A stretch of 47,062 nucleotides of DNA from Lachnospiraceae bacterium (lineage in GTDB: Bacteria > Bacillota > Clostridia > Lachnospirales > Lachnospiraceae). The stretch covers positions 1 through 47,062 of the forward strand of contig JAFTQM010000090.1 of assembly GCA_017462755.1 (NCBI GenBank), read 5' to 3'. Both the position numbers and the translations under genes were made by a program. This document shows, piece after piece, positions 14,431 through 23,345 of this stretch. The notes beneath the pieces were generated by a model. It was given only the letters and a program-made list of their open reading frames with translations. It did not search any database and was not told the DNA's origin. The number at the start of each line of letters is the position of its first letter. The first letter of the stretch is position 1.

Positions 14431-16236
14431 CTACTGCGAAAGCTGTGCAATCGTCTTATTTACTTCTAACAGTGTAGACGCATCACCCTTTGTAAGTGTA
14501 ATCTTACCTTTTACAGAACCTGCTCCTTCCGTGGTTGCCTCAGAAACCGTTACTTCTACCTTTACGGTGATACCTTCCACCGACTTAATCGCATTTTCAA
14601 CGGCTGTCTTAATTGTGTCATTGGTATCGTCGTTCGATGGAGTATACACATCCGTAATCCAAGATGCAACGATTGCTTCAGCCGTTGTTATATCCGTATC
14701 GTCAGGATCTACATACGCCTTTGCATTAATCACTACAGATAAGGATGGCATCGCAGCCACCGCGGTCTTCGATTCCTTCACACCGGCAACACGAACCTCA
14801 GCAATATTCGCCTCAGTGACATCCGCAAGCTTGTAAAGCGCACCCTTCTCGCCTTCCTTAATGGTTACCCACTTTCTCTTGTCCGCATCCTTATACTCAA
14901 AGTTCGCACCCTTGGCTACAAACTTAATGCCATTCTCTTCGGTCGTCCAGGTTAACGTAATCTCATCCTTCTTTACAACCAAGGATTCTGCACCCTCTGT
15001 ATAGGTTAACGAAATCTGTGGAAGCACCTTTATAAATGCTGCCTGTGAAGCCGCTTTCGTACCATTTGCTGCGGTACGCACAACCAAAATGAAACCTTCA
15101 TTCAGAATCTTTACCTGAGCATCTGCTTCCGTAATGCCACACTCAGCAAGAATAGCGGCCGGTTCCATGTTTTCTTTCTTACCGGATACCCAATCCTTTG
15201 CCTCTAATTCGTTATCAACCAGCACATTGTACTGCAGCTTATCAGTCATGGCAATGGTACCCTTTACATAGTCTACCTTTACCTTTGGAGCCTTTGCCTG
15301 TGCGGCAATCTTAACCTTAACCTCTGCACTTGCCATTGCATCTTTCGCTGCGTCATTATTGTCTACCGGCGCAGTGCGGATAAGCAGAGTCGTACCTGCT
15401 ACCGTAGCTGCTGACATATTCCAATCTGCTAAGCTATACCACTTAGAGCCGTATAAAGTCTTATACTGATACTTATCTGCTTCAATATTCTTTGCTACAT
15501 CATCTGCGCTGACTGCGGTCTTGCCCTCCGAAACCGTAAACGCCTTTCCTACCTCTGCTGCACCGGCAACAAACTTTATTTTTAACTTGTCCGGTTGCTT
15601 CTTTACCGTAACAATGGCAGTAGGAAGCGCTTCTGTATTCGAATATGCGCGAATATAACAGTCGCCCTTTACCTTCAAGAACGAAAGGTCAATAACCGCC
15701 TTGCCCTCCGAATCTGTCGCATATGCATACGTACCGGAAATCTTCGAAGCCTGTTCGTCCTTCAAAACATCCAGGAATACATACATTGCTTTATCGGAGG
15801 AGGTAATCGTAGCCGTCATCGCCTCGTAATTTACATCCATCGTCAGAGTGGTGCTGTAACCGGTCTGCTTTAACGTCACATCATCCAAACTCCAAGTACG
15901 TCCCGTCGCCGGACTTACAGTTGTGGATACTGTAAAACCTTTTTCGGCATCCCCTGTTACCGTATAAAAAAACGTTGCAGCACTTAAATCATACTCCTTC
16001 TCAAGCGCTGCTTTAACAGCTTCCGTTATATCCGCTTTAACACTATCCGCTGTAGATGTACTTTTAATAACTACACTCTTTATAGCGCTTGTTATCATCG
16101 GTCTAATAACCGTCGCATCTCCATCCGCTAATGCCGGAAGTGCCGCCATCACTGTCGCCGTCGGTGCTGCCACGGAAACGGTCGAAAACGCTAGCATACC
16201 AATCATAGCCGCTGCTAAGAATCTTTTTAATTTCAT
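14431..16236 (-). CDS. Secreted protein of unknown function, Thr/Ala/Val/Lys-rich
   Basis: About 601 residues. A signal peptide is clear (MKLKRFLAAAMIGMLAFSTV, cleavage probably after an Ala near 25-32). I see no lipobox, LPXTG sorting signal, SLH motif or catalytic domain. The mature part looks beta-rich, with repeated lysine and threonine segments. Similar helix-then-strand modules occur near the N-terminus (SVKADITEAVKAALEKEYDL) and at the C-terminus (TIKTAVENAIKSVEGITV), suggesting an ancient duplication of a small module. AAGGAGG precedes the chosen ATG; an earlier in-frame ATG at 16287 lacks one. It could be a surface or matrix protein. It stands alone, with its own promoter. Confidence 0.75.
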   Translation of the reverse strand: MKLKRFLAAAMIGMLAFSTVSVAAPTATVMAALPALADGDATVIRPMITSAIKSVVIKSTSTADSVKADITEAVKAALEKEYDLSAATFFYTVTGDAEKGFTVSTTVSPATGRTWSLDDVTLKQTGYSTTLTMDVNYEAMTATITSSDKAMYVFLDVLKDEQASKISGTYAYATDSEGKAVIDLSFLKVKGDCYIRAYSNTEALPTAIVTVKKQPDKLKIKFVAGAAEVGKAFTVSEGKTAVSADDVAKNIEADKYQYKTLYGSKWYSLADWNMSAATVAGTTLLIRTAPVDNNDAAKDAMASAEVKVKIAAQAKAPKVKVDYVKGTIAMTDKLQYNVLVDNELEAKDWVSGKKENMEPAAILAECGITEADAQVKILNEGFILVVRTAANGTKAASQAAFIKVLPQISLTYTEGAESLVVKKDEITLTWTTEENGIKFVAKGANFEYKDADKRKWVTIKEGEKGALYKLADVTEANIAEVRVAGVKESKTAVAAMPSLSVVINAKAYVDPDDTDITTAEAIVASWITDVYTPSNDDTNDTIKTAVENAIKSVEGITVKVEVTVSEATTEGAGSVKGKITLTKGDASTLLEVNKTIAQLSQ

Positions 16237-16263
16237 AGTAATTACCTCCTTGTGCTTTATCTC

Positions 16264-16282
16264 CTTGTCACTCCCTGACAAG
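16264..16282 (-). other. Small hairpin in the leader of the secreted-protein gene
   Basis: CTTGTCA (16264-16270) and TGACAAG (16276-16282) form a perfect 7-bp stem with a 5-base loop, close to the ribosome site. A role in mRNA stability is possible. Confidence 0.4.
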
Positions 16283-16316
16283 TGCAAATTACCACTTGAT
16301 ATATTTGCTGACTTCA

Positions 16317-16330
16317 GTATGTATACATAC
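16317..16330. promoter_or_regulatory. 14-bp perfect palindrome near the promoter of the secreted-protein gene
   Basis: GTATGTATACATAC reads the same on both strands and lies just downstream of the likely -10, where a repressor could act. The protein that would bind it is unknown. Confidence 0.45.
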
Positions 16331-16332
16331 CC

Positions 16333-16360
16333 GTATAATATATCGGCATTATTTTATCAA
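16333..16360 (-). promoter_or_regulatory. Putative promoter of the secreted-protein gene
   Basis: On the minus strand TTGATA (16355-16360), a 16-base spacer and TTATAC (16333-16338). The leader is about 95 bases. Confidence 0.4.
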
Positions 16361-16409
16361 ACCTTTAGCAAGTTTATATTTTTTTCTTCAACTCTTCCTC
16401 AAATGCAAA

Positions 16410-16451
16410 CAAGCCACGGTCAGACAGCAGAAGCTGCCCGACTGTGGCTTG
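16410..16451 (-). terminator. Terminator of araA
   Basis: A long stem with a few mismatches pairs 16410-16427 with 16434-16451; its outer 8 bp (CAAGCCAC/GTGGCTTG) are perfect. The T-run that follows on the minus strand is short. It marks the end of the long arabinose run. Confidence 0.75.
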
Positions 16452-16464
16452 TTTCAACTGCGTA

Positions 16465-17955
16465 TTATTTAAACGCAATCGAGTTCCATCTTAATTCATT
16501 TTTGAAATTGCGGATGGTGGTATCCTTATCAATATATACGCACTCGATTCCCATCATTGCGCCCCAATCGCCCATCTGCTCTGCAGTCAGGTCGAGGGAG
16601 AATGCGGTGTGATGTGCGCCGCCTGCCAAAATCCAAGCCTCTGCACCGGTAATCAGGTTTGGCTCCGGCTTCCAAAGAGCGCTTGCTACCGGAAGCTTTG
16701 GCATCGGGGTATCCTGCTTTAAGGTCTCTACATCGTTGATGATGAGGCGGAAACGGTTGCCAAGGTCTACTAAGGAGCAGGCTACACCGCGTCCCGGCTT
16801 GGTGGTAAATACCAGACGAGCCGGATCCTCACGATTACCCATGCTGAGCGGATTTACCTTAATAGCTGGCTTGCAGTCAGCGATAGAAGGGCAAACCTCA
16901 AGCATATGGGACTGCAGAATTGCTTCCTTGCCCGGCTCTAAATGATAGGTATAATCCTCCATAAAGGAAGTACCGTTTGGCATACCTGCAGCCATAATCT
17001 TCATGACACGAACCATTGCTGCGGTCTTCCAGTCGCCCTCTGCACCAAAGCCGTAGCCATCTGCCATCATTCTCTGCATTGCCAGACCCGGCAGCTGATT
17101 TAAGCCTGCGAGCATCTGGAAGCTGGTAACGATTGCATGGTAGTTGTGCTCGGTTACAAACTTACGGAAACCTACCTCGATAGCTGCCTGCTCACGTACA
17201 TGCTTCTTGAATTCCTCCGGATCACGACCCTCTAAGATAATGTCGTAGGAATCATAATACTCCTGCAGCATAGCATCTACATCGCCCTTTGCAGCACCCT
17301 GTACATACTCAGCTACATCAGTAATGTTGTAAGCATCGATTTCCCAACCGAACTTTACCTCTGCCTCTACCTTATCACCCTCGGTAACGGCTACGTCTCT
17401 CATGTTGTCACCCACACGAAGTACGCGGATATGGCTGCTCTCCATTACACCGATTGCAGTTCTCATCCAGGAACCAATACGATCCTGTACCTCCGGTACG
17501 CTCCAGTGTCCTACCACAACCTTACGCTCGATGCCCATACGGCTTACCATATGACCGAACTCGCGGTCGCCGTGTGCGGACTGGTTCAGGTTCATGAAAT
17601 CCATATCAATCGAGTCATATGGGATGTCACGATTGAACTGAGTGTGCAGGTGCAACAGTGGCTTTCTATACTCCTGTAAGCCTAAAATCCACATCTTTGC
17701 AGGAGAGAAGGTGTGCATCCAGGTAATAACACCTGCACACAGCTCATCTGCATTTGCATCGTTAAAGCACTTACGGATGGATGCCGAATCAATCAATGTA
17801 GGCTTTAATACTACCTCGAATGGCAGTCTGCCGGACTTATTTAACTCCTCTACAATAATTCTGCTGTGCTCTGCTACCTGCTGTAAGGTCTCATCACCAT
17901 ACAAATCCTGAGAACCGGTAGCAAACCAAAACTGATACTTCTTTGTCACTAACAT
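16465..17955 (-). CDS. araA: L-arabinose isomerase
   Basis: Converts L-arabinose to L-ribulose in the cytoplasm, the first intracellular step of arabinose use. At 496 residues it matches the family. The metal and catalytic residues fall almost exactly at E. coli numbering: Glu306 (GFGAEGDW), Glu333 (FMEDY), His350 (LQSHML) and His449 (GGAHHT). The ATG at 17953-17955 is preceded by AAAGGAAT; a TTG 18 bases earlier is weaker. It is the last gene of the transport and GH43 run, but a large foldback and a possible promoter lie just upstream, so it may be controlled separately. Ribulokinase and ribulose-5-phosphate epimerase genes are not in the window. Confidence 0.97.
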   Translation of the reverse strand: MLVTKKYQFWFATGSQDLYGDETLQQVAEHSRIIVEELNKSGRLPFEVVLKPTLIDSASIRKCFNDANADELCAGVITWMHTFSPAKMWILGLQEYRKPLLHLHTQFNRDIPYDSIDMDFMNLNQSAHGDREFGHMVSRMGIERKVVVGHWSVPEVQDRIGSWMRTAIGVMESSHIRVLRVGDNMRDVAVTEGDKVEAEVKFGWEIDAYNITDVAEYVQGAAKGDVDAMLQEYYDSYDIILEGRDPEEFKKHVREQAAIEVGFRKFVTEHNYHAIVTSFQMLAGLNQLPGLAMQRMMADGYGFGAEGDWKTAAMVRVMKIMAAGMPNGTSFMEDYTYHLEPGKEAILQSHMLEVCPSIADCKPAIKVNPLSMGNREDPARLVFTTKPGRGVACSLVDLGNRFRLIINDVETLKQDTPMPKLPVASALWKPEPNLITGAEAWILAGGAHHTAFSLDLTAEQMGDWGAMMGIECVYIDKDTTIRNFKNELRWNSIAFK

Positions 17956-17999
17956 AATCTTATTCCTTTCCAACTTATTTCTACTAACTATATTCGTTA

Positions 18000-18005
18000 A
18001 TTATA
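18000..18005 (-). promoter_or_regulatory. Possible -10 box for araA
   Basis: A perfect TATAAT on the minus strand, 45 bases before the araA start. No good -35 is found at the usual distance; that position falls in the right flank of the foldback element. It could be an activator-dependent promoter or chance. Confidence 0.35.
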
Positions 18006-18015
18006 AAACTTCTAT

Positions 18016-18178
18016 AGGCTATATTACTTCCTGCAAGTTAACATTACCATAAGCAGGTACTCGAAGACCGCCGGTACTTAGGCACTGTATTCTAGTGCCT
18101 TATGTACCGCTGCGAGTCTGAGGTAGCGCAAGCGTGCCTGCGATGGTAATTGTTTAAGCTTGCAGGAAGTTTAAGCCT
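18016..18178 (-). other. Large foldback element (structured RNA or MITE-like) upstream of araA
   Basis: Nested complementary segments span about 160 bases: AGGCT/AGCCT (18016-18020, 18174-18178), a perfect 12-bp pair ACTTCCTGCAAG/CTTGCAGGAAGT (18026-18037, 18159-18170), ATTACCAT/ATGGTAAT (18043-18050, 18143-18150), GCAGGTAC/GTGCCTGC (18053-18060, 18134-18141, one wobble), then an inner hairpin CGGTAC/GTACCG (18072-18077, 18104-18109) capped by GGCACT/AGTGCC (18081-18086, 18094-18099). There is no terminator T-run. It lies between the GH43 gene and araA. Confidence 0.7.
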
Positions 18179-18199
18179 CTATCTTCGTTTTTTCATTAA

Positions 18200-19480
18200 C
18201 TACTCTTTTATTTTCTTTCCCCAAACACCGATACCAGCATCATTTCTTCCGGTCAGCGCAATCGTTTCGCCGCCCTCCTCGCGGTCGGTCGAACGGATTG
18301 CCCGGTAATGCTCAATTGCACCGTTTATTACGACTTCCAAATCGTTTCTTGCCTCATCATAATTCCAGCGACCGTGCAAATCGCCTATTTTACAACCTCC
18401 GTCGGCATCCAGACGCATCAGCGTCGGCTGTTCACACAACCGCTTTACATCCAACACAAAGTCGATGCGCTGATACTTTCCGGTCAGGTTTGCCATCGTC
18501 AGTCCACCCTCCGTTTCTCCGTCGTACAGACAAGGGGACACCAGCGGCCATCCCGCATCATCCCAAAGCATCTTACGGATATTCAGCGTATGCACGCGTG
18601 GGTCCTTCTCATAGCGTGCATGGCATACCATATACCAATCCTTACCGCGGCGCAGCACCGAATTGTGTCCGAGTCCCAGAAAACCGGTTCCCTCTTTGAA
18701 GGAATAGCCCGTCGTAATCTTCAGACCCACATGATTTGCCGGCTTTTCCATATCCGTCATCAGAACTCCGTTGTGATCCAGATACGGTCCGGTCAGCTTC
18801 TTGCTTCTGCCGACCCTCACATTGTACACATTCGAAAGGGAGTCATACGATACAAACAAATAATAATAGCCTGTCTTAGGATTGTATTTGATATACGGTC
18901 CCTCTATCGCCGTATCACAGCTTCTTCTCGGTCTGCAAGCCAGCGAAATACCGTAGCCCTCCTCATCTGCCAGACCGGTCGCACGGTCAAGCTTCAACAG
19001 GCGGATGCCACCCCAGAAGGAGCCATATACCATGTAGTGCTCTCCGGTTTCTTCATCACGCACCGGATTGGCATCAATCGCATTGACCGGACTCGCAAAG
19101 GTCGTCTGCACCACAATGCCGCGATGCACAAACGGTCCCTCCGGCGAGTCACTTACTGCCAGACCAATGACCGAATTCTGCGAACCAAAGCTGGATGCGG
19201 AATAATATAACCGATATTCATTTCCTTCCTTGATGATATCCGGAGCCCAGATATTTCTGGCATGCGTCAGCTCCAGCACCTCTTCCGGTATCTTTCCGTC
19301 CTTAAGCGCTGCCCCCAAAAACTCAAAGTGAATCAAATCCTTGGAGCGTCTGATATGTCCGCCGATGCAATCTCTTCCTTTCGGACCGGCATCGGTCGAA
19401 TAGGTGTAATAATAACCGCTCGCATCATCATAAAATATCGCCGGGTCATGAGAAAATAAGCCACCCTCAATCTGTTCCAT
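18200..19480 (-). CDS. GH43 family arabinanase / arabinosidase (intracellular)
   Basis: A five-bladed beta-propeller glycosidase of 426 residues with no signal peptide, so it acts inside the cell on imported oligosaccharides. The inverting catalytic set is visible: base Asp12 (SHDPAIFY), modulator Asp136 (NAIDANPV) and acid Glu193 (AIEGPYI). Further segments (HARNIWAPDI, YGSFWGGI, GHNSVL, HARYEKDPRVHTL) resemble arabinan endo-1,5-alpha-arabinosidases; the last 80 residues form an extra C-terminal beta-domain. The ATG at 19478-19480 follows GGAGGAGAAGG. Exact specificity (endo or exo, arabinan or arabinoxylan) is uncertain. It lies between the importer genes and araA. Confidence 0.88.
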   Translation of the reverse strand: MEQIEGGLFSHDPAIFYDDASGYYYTYSTDAGPKGRDCIGGHIRRSKDLIHFEFLGAALKDGKIPEEVLELTHARNIWAPDIIKEGNEYRLYYSASSFGSQNSVIGLAVSDSPEGPFVHRGIVVQTTFASPVNAIDANPVRDEETGEHYMVYGSFWGGIRLLKLDRATGLADEEGYGISLACRPRRSCDTAIEGPYIKYNPKTGYYYLFVSYDSLSNVYNVRVGRSKKLTGPYLDHNGVLMTDMEKPANHVGLKITTGYSFKEGTGFLGLGHNSVLRRGKDWYMVCHARYEKDPRVHTLNIRKMLWDDAGWPLVSPCLYDGETEGGLTMANLTGKYQRIDFVLDVKRLCEQPTLMRLDADGGCKIGDLHGRWNYDEARNDLEVVINGAIEHYRAIRSTDREEGGETIALTGRNDAGIGVWGKKIKE

Positions 19481-19509
19481 CCTTCTCCTCCATGTACACT
19501 TTAATTTGG

Positions 19510-19580
19510 CTTGGAAAAAAGTTACCTTTCCAAGATTGTAAAAGGGGGCGGAAAAAGCATCTCCGCCTTCTCCGTCCCCC
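19510..19580 (-). terminator. Two hairpins between the binding-protein gene and the GH43 gene; likely partial terminator
   Basis: On the minus strand a GC-rich hairpin (GGGGG at 19544-19548 with CCCCC at 19576-19580, plus internal pairs) is followed by TTTT, and a second perfect 8-bp stem (19510-19517 with 19527-19534) lies just after it. In an operon this would lower expression of the enzymes relative to the abundant binding protein, or protect the upstream mRNA 3' end. Confidence 0.65.
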
Positions 19581-19603
19581 ATTGTCATTTAAACTGTTAC
19601 TGC

Positions 19604-21262
19604 TTACTGAGTAATTACTTCATAGTTCAACTCGATACCGAACATTGCATATACTTCCTTAGCGGTAGCAAGTGCCTGCTGGTTGTACTCGAGTGCCTTC
19701 TGAGCCATCTCAGCTGCGTAGTCCTGTGCGTTCTTACCCTGCTCAAGTACCAGAGCCTCTACACCTACACCATCAACAGTATTGTTGTAAACACCCTCGA
19801 TGAATGCTGCGAAACCAGGAATCTGAACATCACCGAATGGAACCGGTCTGGTAACAGTTGCAAAGTATGCATCAAAGTACTTACCATACTTCTCATCTTC
19901 CTCTGCAGTTACAAGGTCAACACCATATACCGGATCATATGCGCTCTGGTAGGTTCTAGCCTGAGCGGTTGGATAGAAGCTCTGAGCGAACTCAGTCCAA
20001 ATGTCCTTATCCAAGGTAATTGGGCATGGCATAGCCTGTCTGAAAAGTGGGTTGCCATCATCGGTAGCCATGGTCTGGTAAGCATCCATCTTTGCCTGCC
20101 AGCCTTCTACACCCCAACCCATCCACTTCAGAAGCTCATATGCTTCTCTTGGATACTTTGTACCGGTAGAAATAGCACCCATATCAAGTACGCCGAAGCA
20201 GGTACCGGATCCATTTACAGGAGTAGCGTATGGTACCCATTCCATACCCTTGTCTCTGTAGTCAGGGGTATCAAATAAGTTACAATAGGTCCACCAAGCA
20301 TCTAACTGCCAAGCAAGCTTACCAGAGTATGCTGCCCACATGGTAGCATCGCCTAACCAAGCCTCATTCTCTGCAGTACCGTTAACCGGTGCACGATAGC
20401 CGGAGTTTACTAACTCTGCCCACTGATTTACACCGTCAGCCCAAAGATCCATGTTGAATCTCTTGCCGTCCCAGCCGAACTCACCGATACAATCCTTGTT
20501 GTTTGCAATCGGATAGAAGGTAACCGGTGTATAGAACTGATTGAAGCCGTAGATACTGTCAGCTGCGCTGGTACCGGACTTGATGGAATTGATTAAAGCA
20601 TCCCAGTTCCAGTTGCCTAAGGTTGGGTCCGGAGCTGCTACGTTTAACTTCTCAAATACTGCAAGGTCTGCGTACAGAGCTGCCGGGAAGTACTTGATTG
20701 GAGTAGCTAACTTCTTATCGGTTCCGAAGTAACCGATCTTGTAATCGTTAATAGAAGTTAACAGGTTCTGGTTCTCCGGGTCGTTCTCCCAGTAGTAGGT
20801 CATATCGCCGTACAGACCGTTGGAAAGACCGAAGTCACAGTTACCAAGTACCATGTAACAGTCAGGAGACTTTCCTGCGTTAATCATGTTCATCAGAGTA
20901 TCATTGAAACCACCGGTCTCAAATGCCTGAGTCTTAACCTTGATGTTTGGATACTTCTCCATGAACTTCTGTGCAACGTAGTCAACCAGTACTGCGTTAT
21001 CAAAGTGCATGTAGGTCAGAGTAATGTTCTCTGTGGTCATAGCCGGTAAACCAGCCGGTGTGTTGGTCTCGCCGCCGGTAGCCTCTCCTCCGGTTGTCTC
21101 GCCACCGGTAGTTCCGCCGGTGCTCTCGCTGCCGGTGTTGCCCGATGCTGCCGGGGTAGGGGTGGTGTTGCTGTCGCCGCTTCCGCTTCCGCCACATCCG
21201 GTCAGAAGTCCAGCGCACATGGTTGCTGCAAGTGCTAAACTTGTAAGCTTCTTAGATTTCAT
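19604..21262 (-). CDS. Sugar ABC transporter solute-binding lipoprotein
   Basis: A 552-residue family 1 binding protein for sugar uptake, anchored outside the membrane. The signal peptide ends in the lipobox LTGC, with the lipidated Cys at 23. A Gly/Ser/Thr linker with repeated TGGE units covers about residues 24-75. The binding domain follows (LTYMHFDNAVLVDYVAQKFM, PNIKVKTQAFE, and YELLKWMGWGVEGW near the C-terminal half). It is the last transporter gene after two permeases, as in many oligosaccharide importers. The substrate is probably an arabinose-containing oligosaccharide, inferred from the neighbouring GH43 and araA. Confidence 0.9.
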   Translation of the reverse strand: MKSKKLTSLALAATMCAGLLTGCGGSGSGDSNTTPTPAASGNTGSESTGGTTGGETTGGEATGGETNTPAGLPAMTTENITLTYMHFDNAVLVDYVAQKFMEKYPNIKVKTQAFETGGFNDTLMNMINAGKSPDCYMVLGNCDFGLSNGLYGDMTYYWENDPENQNLLTSINDYKIGYFGTDKKLATPIKYFPAALYADLAVFEKLNVAAPDPTLGNWNWDALINSIKSGTSAADSIYGFNQFYTPVTFYPIANNKDCIGEFGWDGKRFNMDLWADGVNQWAELVNSGYRAPVNGTAENEAWLGDATMWAAYSGKLAWQLDAWWTYCNLFDTPDYRDKGMEWVPYATPVNGSGTCFGVLDMGAISTGTKYPREAYELLKWMGWGVEGWQAKMDAYQTMATDDGNPLFRQAMPCPITLDKDIWTEFAQSFYPTAQARTYQSAYDPVYGVDLVTAEEDEKYGKYFDAYFATVTRPVPFGDVQIPGFAAFIEGVYNNTVDGVGVEALVLEQGKNAQDYAAEMAQKALEYNQQALATAKEVYAMFGIELNYEVITQ

Positions 21263-21334
21263 ACGTTATTTCCTCCTCTTTCTTTGTTACCTTTTTAAGT
21301 TGCTTTGTTGCTTATATGATAATCACATCCGTGA

Positions 21335-22372
21335 TTATTCACCGGTAATACCTGTACGGTCAACGCTCTCTACGAACTGGCGCTGCAGTACGAAATACAT
21401 AATCAGGAGCGGCAAGATACTTAACATCGTACCTGCCATCTTGATGTTCTCATTGATACTTACCATCTGACCTCCACTCTGGCTGGCTGCCGATGCATAA
21501 GAGGTTTCAAAGGTACTTAAGGATACGACCAGTGTAGATAAGGAGCTGACTGCATCCTGTGTCGTACCTACGACGTACAACTGGGTCAGATAGGACTCAT
21601 TCCAGTACCATACGATGGAGAACAAAAATACTACTAAAATCGCCGGTGCTGCCGATGGAATTGCAATTCTTGCAAAGGACTTAAAATGTCCTGCACCGTC
21701 AATCTTGGCTGCCTCAATCAATGCCTGCGGCACCTGACGGAAGAACTGCCAGAAAATCAAGATGAAAATCTGTGATTTTAAGCCCTGTCCGAGGATTGCC
21801 GGAAGTGTAAACGACTTCAGCGAACCAATCATCTGGAAATTCTCCAGCTTGAAGGTTTCCTTTACCCATGTTTCCATATCGGTATAGAATACATAGGTAG
21901 GCATCATGGTAATCTGTGGCGGCAGGATGAAGGAGAAGATTAACAGTCCCATCAGAATCTTCTTGCCCGGGAAATTATATCTTGCAAATCCATATCCTAC
22001 AATAGCACAAATTACAACATTTATCAAGGTTGGAATACCTGCTACCATAACGGAATCCTTGAAGGTTTTCCAGAAATCCATTGCTCTTGCTGCATTCTTG
22101 TAGTTGTCGGTATAAAATTCGGTCGGCAACCACTGAATCGACGAGTCAAGCAAATCACTTACCGTCATGAAGCTGCGGCTAATCATGTAAAGCAGCGGAT
22201 ACAGGTAAACAAATCCGATACTGATTAACAGGATATAAACAACCGTCTGCTTTCCTGCACCTTCCTTTTCCTTGCTGCCGAAGACAAACTTTCTCAGTCT
22301 GTCCTTCCAGGCTCCTTTATAGGAAAGGCGATTAGGCTGCTTTTTTTGCTTTTTTAGCGTTGCGTCTTTCAT
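21335..22372 (-). CDS. Sugar ABC transporter permease (MalG/LacG-like)
   Basis: About 345 residues with six transmembrane segments after a lysine-rich cytoplasmic N-terminus of about 55 residues. The conserved EAA loop reads EAAKIDGAGHFKSFARIAIP, where the ATPase docks. The family length is usually about 280, so the N-terminus is extended. The ATG at 22370-22372 is chosen because GGAGGGG precedes it at moderate distance; the gene overlaps the end of the upstream permease gene by about 40 bases, indicating tight coupling. Pairs with the preceding permease. Confidence 0.9.
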   Translation of the reverse strand: MKDATLKKQKKQPNRLSYKGAWKDRLRKFVFGSKEKEGAGKQTVVYILLISIGFVYLYPLLYMISRSFMTVSDLLDSSIQWLPTEFYTDNYKNAARAMDFWKTFKDSVMVAGIPTLINVVICAIVGYGFARYNFPGKKILMGLLIFSFILPPQITMMPTYVFYTDMETWVKETFKLENFQMIGSLKSFTLPAILGQGLKSQIFILIFWQFFRQVPQALIEAAKIDGAGHFKSFARIAIPSAAPAILVVFLFSIVWYWNESYLTQLYVVGTTQDAVSSLSTLVVSLSTFETSYASAASQSGGQMVSINENIKMAGTMLSILPLLIMYFVLQRQFVESVDRTGITGE

Positions 22373-23345
22373 TTCTTGCGCCCCTCCTTCTAAATTTCTT
22401 AGCAAGTCTCTGCTGCTTTCTCATTTCTCTGCGATGCTTTCTCGCACGTCTCTCGTAAATATCCTTGCGGCCCATTAATACCGCTGCAAATACTACGACA
22501 ATTAAGGTTACTACGATGGAATAGCACCATGCCATTGCCGATGCATATCCGTATCCACCGGACATACCGGAGGAGAACATACGCGTCTTAATCAGCGTAA
22601 TGATACCGTTGGTCTCAATGTTCGACATGAAGATAACGGTATATACTGCATTCAGCAGCATCATTGGCTTGATGGTCGGAATGGTAATCTTCCAGAAGCA
22701 CTCCCATGCAGAACCACCGTCAATCTTGGCTGCTTCGTACAGGGAAGAATCGATTTTCTGCAGTGCTGCAAGGAAAATCAGAATCTGTACACCGGAGTAC
22801 CACAGGAACATGATAATGTTGCTAAATACATTGGTTACGGCATCTGCTACTACCTTTGGCAGGAACGAACCGAATACGCCTGTAATCATCTGAACATTCA
22901 TCATCGGGATACTTGCCGCACCCTGACCGATTAACTGATTCATTACCGGACCACTTGCAATGATAACCGGCAGGAAGAAAATCAATCGGAAAAAGCCCTT
23001 TAAGCGGATGTTTCCGTTCAACATAATTGCCAGAATCAATGCAAAGGCTACGATAACCGGCACTGCCAGCAGAGTCTGCCAGAGATATCCCTGCAGCTGC
23101 ACGATAAAGTCCGGATCCTCAAGGAAAATCTTACGGAAGTTATCAATACCCTGGAAGGTCATGACACGACCAAGCACCGGGTTCATTACGATACGGTTCA
23201 GCGAGTATTTGAAGGACTGGCACAATGGATACAGCACCAAGCCAAACAAACCGATTAACCATGGCAGAATGAACACATAGCCCATCATATTTTCACGGCG
23301 CTTTAAGCGGCCAGGCTTTACCTTTTTTATCTTCTGCTTTTTCAT
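22332..23345 (-). CDS. Sugar ABC transporter permease (MalF/LacF-like)
   Basis: A 337-residue permease with six predicted membrane segments beginning MGYVFILPWLIGLFGLVLYP, and an EAA loop, EAAKIDGGSAWECFWKITIP. The N- and C-terminal tails are very rich in lysine and arginine. Its ATG overlaps the stop of the DUF5696 gene (ATGA), which suggests translational coupling. No ATPase gene is present in the whole run; a shared multitask ATPase of the MsmK type elsewhere is likely (family knowledge plus inference). Confidence 0.9.
   Translation of the reverse strand: MKKQKIKKVKPGRLKRRENMMGYVFILPWLIGLFGLVLYPLCQSFKYSLNRIVMNPVLGRVMTFQGIDNFRKIFLEDPDFIVQLQGYLWQTLLAVPVIVAFALILAIMLNGNIRLKGFFRLIFFLPVIIASGPVMNQLIGQGAASIPMMNVQMITGVFGSFLPKVVADAVTNVFSNIIMFLWYSGVQILIFLAALQKIDSSLYEAAKIDGGSAWECFWKITIPTIKPMMLLNAVYTVIFMSNIETNGIITLIKTRMFSSGMSGGYGYASAMAWCYSIVVTLIVVVFAAVLMGRKDIYERRARKHRREMRKQQRLAKKFRRRGARNERRNAKKAKKAA

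Noticed and set aside
18308-19210. Open frame on the plus strand opposite the GH43 gene
   Set aside because: Arg/His/Ile-rich composition typical of an antisense shadow; the minus-strand GH43 has a complete catalytic set.
21030-21200. CRISPR-like or tandem repeat array, suggested by repeating GCCACCGGT-type units
   Set aside because: It is the coding sequence of the Gly/Thr/Glu linker of a lipoprotein. Units are short, in frame, and without unique spacers.
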